NCBI GenBank assembly: GCA_004375675.1
Contig: SOKR01000119.1
Coordinates: 1 to 8,373 of the forward strand
Length of the DNA: 8,373 bases
Direction: 5' to 3'
Source: Dehalococcoidia bacterium
GTDB taxonomy: Bacteria; Chloroflexota; Dehalococcoidia; Dehalococcoidales; BS750m-G39
Part shown: piece by piece, positions 6,519 to 8,373 of the stretch
How the letters are laid out: each line of letters starts with the position of its first letter
Position numbering within the stretch: position 1 is the stretch's first letter
The notes under the pieces: generated by a model
Told to the model about the DNA's origin: nothing
Seen by the model: only the letters and a program-made list of their open reading frames with translations
Database searches by the model: none
Position numbers and translations under genes: made by a program

Positions 6519-6545
6519 TTAGGGTTGAAACACCATAATTTTCAT
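6519..6545 (-). CDS. Possible 8-residue leader peptide MKIMVFQP
   Basis: The ATG at 6545 follows AAAAGGAGG (6551-6559) by 5 nt and the frame ends at TAA (6519-6521). The ORF fits between pyrG and the peptidase gene and is out of frame with the latter, so it is not an N-terminal extension. Its stop lies 28 nt before the peptidase ATG. It could couple or meter translation of the peptidase. Evidence is the strong SD and the parallel arrangement at 1304-1351; expression is unproven. Confidence 0.35.
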   Translation of the reverse strand: MKIMVFQP

Positions 6546-6550
6546 ACACA

Positions 6551-6559
6551 CCTCCTTTT
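6551..6559 (-). promoter_or_regulatory. Extra Shine-Dalgarno upstream of the peptidase gene
   Basis: AAAAGGAGG on the minus strand, 61 nt before the peptidase start and 5 nt before the ATG of the MKIMVFQP ORF. It is at least as strong as the SD of the main gene. It shares AAAGGAGGT with the site at 6500-6507. Confidence 0.5.
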
Positions 6560-6582
6560 AGGTCGGTGTATTCTATTATTAA

Positions 6583-8217
6583 CTAGGGGGAAATGGGCAG
6601 GGGTGGTTGCACCCCTTCCCGTAATACTTCTTTGGCGGCGCTGACGAAGTCGCGGAAGAGGGGGTGGGGGTGGCCCGGTCGGGAGCCGAATTCGGGGTGG
6701 AACTGGCAGCTTAGCATCCAGGGGTGATCGGCTAGCTCGCAGACCTCGACCAGCCGTCCGTCGGGCGATAGCCCGCTAAAGACCATGCCTGCCTTCTCCA
6801 GCTGGTCGCGGTATTTATTATTAAACTCGTAGCGGTGACGGTGGCGCTCCTGGACCAGCTCCTGTCCGTAGGCTTTGGCGGCGAGGCTGCCGTCCAAAAG
6901 CTGGCAGGGGTAGTTGCCCAGGCGCATGGTGCCCCCCTTGCTCTTCTTGCCCTTCTGGTCGGGGAGGAGGTCGATGACGGGGTGGCTGATACTGGGGTCG
7001 AACTCGGTGGAGTTGACCCCGGCCGAACCCAAGACAGAGCGGGCGAACTCGACAACCATCACCTGCATCCCCAGGCAAAGCCCCAGATAGGGGATTTTAT
7101 TCTCGCGGGCGTAGGTGGCGGCTTTTATCATACCTTCAATACCCCTGATGCCGAAGCCCCCGGGCACGATGATGCCCTGAATCGAGCGCAGCGCCGAATA
7201 GTCCCCGTCATTCTCCAGTGCCTCCGAGGGCAGCCAGCTTAAGTTCAGGTCCCGCCCATGGTGCAGGGCGGCGTGGTAAAGCGCCTCCCGCACCGAAAAA
7301 TAGGCATCCTTCAGCTCCACATACTTACCCACCAGCGCGATGTTAACCGGCTCGCGCGGGGTCTTGATAAGCTCCACCATATCCTGCCACTGGCTCAAGT
7401 CGGGGGCTTGGGTGTTGATTTTCAGCTTTTCCGTAATCAACCGCCCCAGCCCCTCCGCCTCCAGTACCAGCGGCACCTCGTAAATGGTGGCTACCGTGGT
7501 CAAGGGTATGACCGCCTTCTGCTCCACATCGCAAAAGAGCGATATCTTATTCCTTATCTCCTCCGAGATAGGGTAGTCGCTGCGGCAGACGATAATGTCG
7601 GGCTGGATACCGATGCGCCGCAGCTCGTTAACGCTGTGCTGGGTGGGCTTGGTCTTAATCTCCTGCGTGGAATTAAGATAGGGCAGCAGGGTAACGTGAA
7701 CGTAGAGAATATTATCCCGCCCCACCTCGTTGCGCATCTGCCGGATAGCCTCCAGGAAGGGCTGCCCCTCGATATCGCCCACCGTCCCCCCCACCTCGAT
7801 AATCACCACGTCGGCCTTCGATTTCTCGGCCAGCCGCTTAAAGCGCTCCTTAATCTCCGAGGTAACATGGGGCACCACCTGTATTGTCCCCCCCAGGAAG
7901 TCACCCCGCCTCTCCTTGGCGATAACATGGCTGTATATCTGCCCCGAGGTCACGCTGGAATCGGCGGTCAGGTTGACGTCGATAAAGCGCTCGTAGTTGC
8001 CCAGGTCGAGGTCGGTCTCGGCGCCGTCCTGGGTGACAAATACCTCACCGTGCTGGTAGGGCGACATAGTCCCCGGGTCGACATTGAGGTAAGGGTCAAG
8101 CTTCTGTGCCGTCACCGTGACCTGGCGACTCTTGAGAATGGTGCCGATGGAAGCGACGGTGATGCCTTTTCCAACGGAACTAACTACGCCACCAGTAACA
8201 AAAATATACTTTGACAT
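6583..8217 (-). CDS. pyrG: CTP synthase (glutamine hydrolysing)
   Basis: A 544-residue enzyme that makes CTP from UTP, ATP and glutamine in the cytosol, the last step of de novo pyrimidine nucleotide synthesis; length is normal. The N-terminal amidoligase domain begins with canonical SKYIFVTGG and has P-loop GGVVSSVGKG (9-18), the KLDPYLNVDPGTMSP nucleotide-binding stretch (39-53) and EVGGTVGDIE (141-150). The C-terminal class I glutamine amidotransferase domain has PGGFGIRG (352-359), nucleophile Cys381 in GLCLGMQ, and His507/Glu509 in FHPEF. I chose ATG 8217 because it gives the conserved N-terminus; a TTG at 8229 would add four residues, and neither has a good SD. A strong promoter lies upstream (8283-8311). 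A 6-bp hairpin lies over the last codons. It is the first gene of the probable operon with the peptidase, tal and rho. Confidence 0.97.
   Translation of the reverse strand: MSKYIFVTGGVVSSVGKGITVASIGTILKSRQVTVTAQKLDPYLNVDPGTMSPYQHGEVFVTQDGAETDLDLGNYERFIDVNLTADSSVTSGQIYSHVIAKERRGDFLGGTIQVVPHVTSEIKERFKRLAEKSKADVVIIEVGGTVGDIEGQPFLEAIRQMRNEVGRDNILYVHVTLLPYLNSTQEIKTKPTQHSVNELRRIGIQPDIIVCRSDYPISEEIRNKISLFCDVEQKAVIPLTTVATIYEVPLVLEAEGLGRLITEKLKINTQAPDLSQWQDMVELIKTPREPVNIALVGKYVELKDAYFSVREALYHAALHHGRDLNLSWLPSEALENDGDYSALRSIQGIIVPGGFGIRGIEGMIKAATYARENKIPYLGLCLGMQVMVVEFARSVLGSAGVNSTEFDPSISHPVIDLLPDQKGKKSKGGTMRLGNYPCQLLDGSLAAKAYGQELVQERHRHRYEFNNKYRDQLEKAGMVFSGLSPDGRLVEVCELADHPWMLSCQFHPEFGSRPGHPHPLFRDFVSAAKEVLREGVQPPLPISP
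6600..6615 (-). repeat. Stem-loop over the 3' end of pyrG
   Basis: GGGGTG-CAAC-CACCCC on the minus strand is a perfect 6-bp G+C-rich stem with a 4-nt loop. It lies inside the last pyrG codons, 15 nt before the stop codon. Only TTT occurs downstream, so it is a poor intrinsic terminator. It could attenuate or protect the 3' end and so lower expression of the downstream surface gene. Confidence 0.4.
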
Positions 8218-8276
8218 CTGGGGAACCAAACTCTAAGGACTCAATAGAAGCAGCCTTGACGTGAGAGTGGGGGTTT
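8218..8276 (-). promoter_or_regulatory. pyrG 5' UTR with A3C5 start region and possible stem
   Basis: The inferred transcript begins near 8276 with AAACCCCC (8269-8276), giving a UTR of about 59 nt. ACUCU near the 5' end can pair with AGAGU, and AACC with GGUU, around a short internal loop, which would bring the 5' end close to the start codon. No good SD is visible. Both the start site and the fold are inferred by eye. Confidence 0.35.
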
Positions 8277-8282
8277 CTTAAT

Positions 8283-8311
8283 ATTATAGAGACGAAAGCA
8301 CACCTTGTCAA
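8283..8311 (-). promoter_or_regulatory. Consensus sigma70-type promoter of pyrG
   Basis: TTGACA (8306-8311), a 17-nt spacer and TATAAT (8283-8288) on the minus strand: a full match in both hexamers and ideal spacing. The transcription start is predicted near 8276. This is the best promoter in the window and likely drives pyrG and, by read-through, the peptidase, tal and rho genes. Confidence 0.85.
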
Positions 8312-8318
8312 TAGGCTG

Positions 8319-8354
8319 CCCCACCCCAATTTTATCTATTCCCACCCACCGCCC
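8319..8354 (-). other. G-tract cluster upstream of the pyrG promoter
   Basis: The minus strand has five runs of three or more G (8352-8354, 8345-8347, 8341-8343, 8324-8327 and 8319-8322). One 13-nt loop is long, so a stable G-quadruplex is possible but not strongly predicted. The cluster ends 7 nt before the -35 box. Confidence 0.3.
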
Positions 8355-8370
8355 TTTTAAGGTAAAAGGG
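8352..8370. repeat. 7-bp inverted repeat at the right edge
   Basis: CCCTTTT-AAGGT-AAAAGGG on the plus strand is a perfect 7-bp inverted repeat with a 5-nt loop. No T tract follows on either strand within the window. It may belong to a terminator or operator of a gene beyond the edge. Confidence 0.4.
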
Positions 8371-8373
8371 GGC

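Noticed and set aside
7258..8214. Open frame of 318 codons on the plus strand
   Set aside because: It lies fully antisense to pyrG, whose motifs are unmistakable, and its translation has no recognisable domain. G+C-rich third positions create such shadows.
8218..8229. TTG start for pyrG at 8229, adding MVPQ
   Set aside because: The conserved family N-terminus begins at the ATG at 8217, and the TTG has no better SD.

Overview
This window looks like a bacterial chromosome segment of about 58% G+C (estimated by eye), most likely from the Chloroflexota (Dehalococcoidia-like). The organism call is inference. It rests on a housekeeping set (pyrG, a short-type transaldolase, rho) mixed with large secreted beta-domain proteins, and on the flavour of the sequences. 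No rRNA, tRNA, CRISPR array or insertion sequence is visible. Every supported gene is on the minus strand, so the biological order runs from high to low coordinates.

From right to left: a near-perfect sigma70-type promoter (TTGACA, 17 nt, TATAAT; 8283-8311) drives pyrG (CTP synthase, 6583-8217). After 92 nt, which contain a tiny ORF with its own strong Shine-Dalgarno (SD) site, comes a 1000-residue predicted lipoprotein (3488-6490). It carries a PKD domain, an uncharacterised domain, a GEVED-type domain, a Pro/Asn-Gly linker, a clan CD (caspase-like) cysteine peptidase domain with a visible His/Cys dyad, and beta-rich C-terminal domains with cysteine clusters. Only 10 nt later starts a transaldolase (2827-3477), and 38 nt after that rho (1526-2788). 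The four genes could form one transcript. pyrG, tal and rho also lie close together in Bacillus subtilis, so the peptidase gene looks like an insertion into an old housekeeping neighbourhood.

Region 1197-1525 separates rho from the last gene. It has one strong promoter (1404-1431), a second candidate (1494-1522), an 8-bp inverted repeat in the presumed 5' UTR, and a 10-codon ORF with a strong SD. It leads into an incomplete gene (1-1196) for a secreted Asp-box (BNR-like) surface protein that runs off the left edge.

The housekeeping genes serve nucleotide synthesis (PyrG), the pentose phosphate pathway (Tal) and transcription termination (Rho). The two surface proteins have no evident metabolic tie to them. 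The most notable items are the peptidase architecture and its placement, the tiny SD-equipped ORFs ahead of both surface genes, a Gly in place of the bicyclomycin-contact Ser of Rho, and a pyrG start region (AAACCCCC) that could make expression CTP-sensitive.
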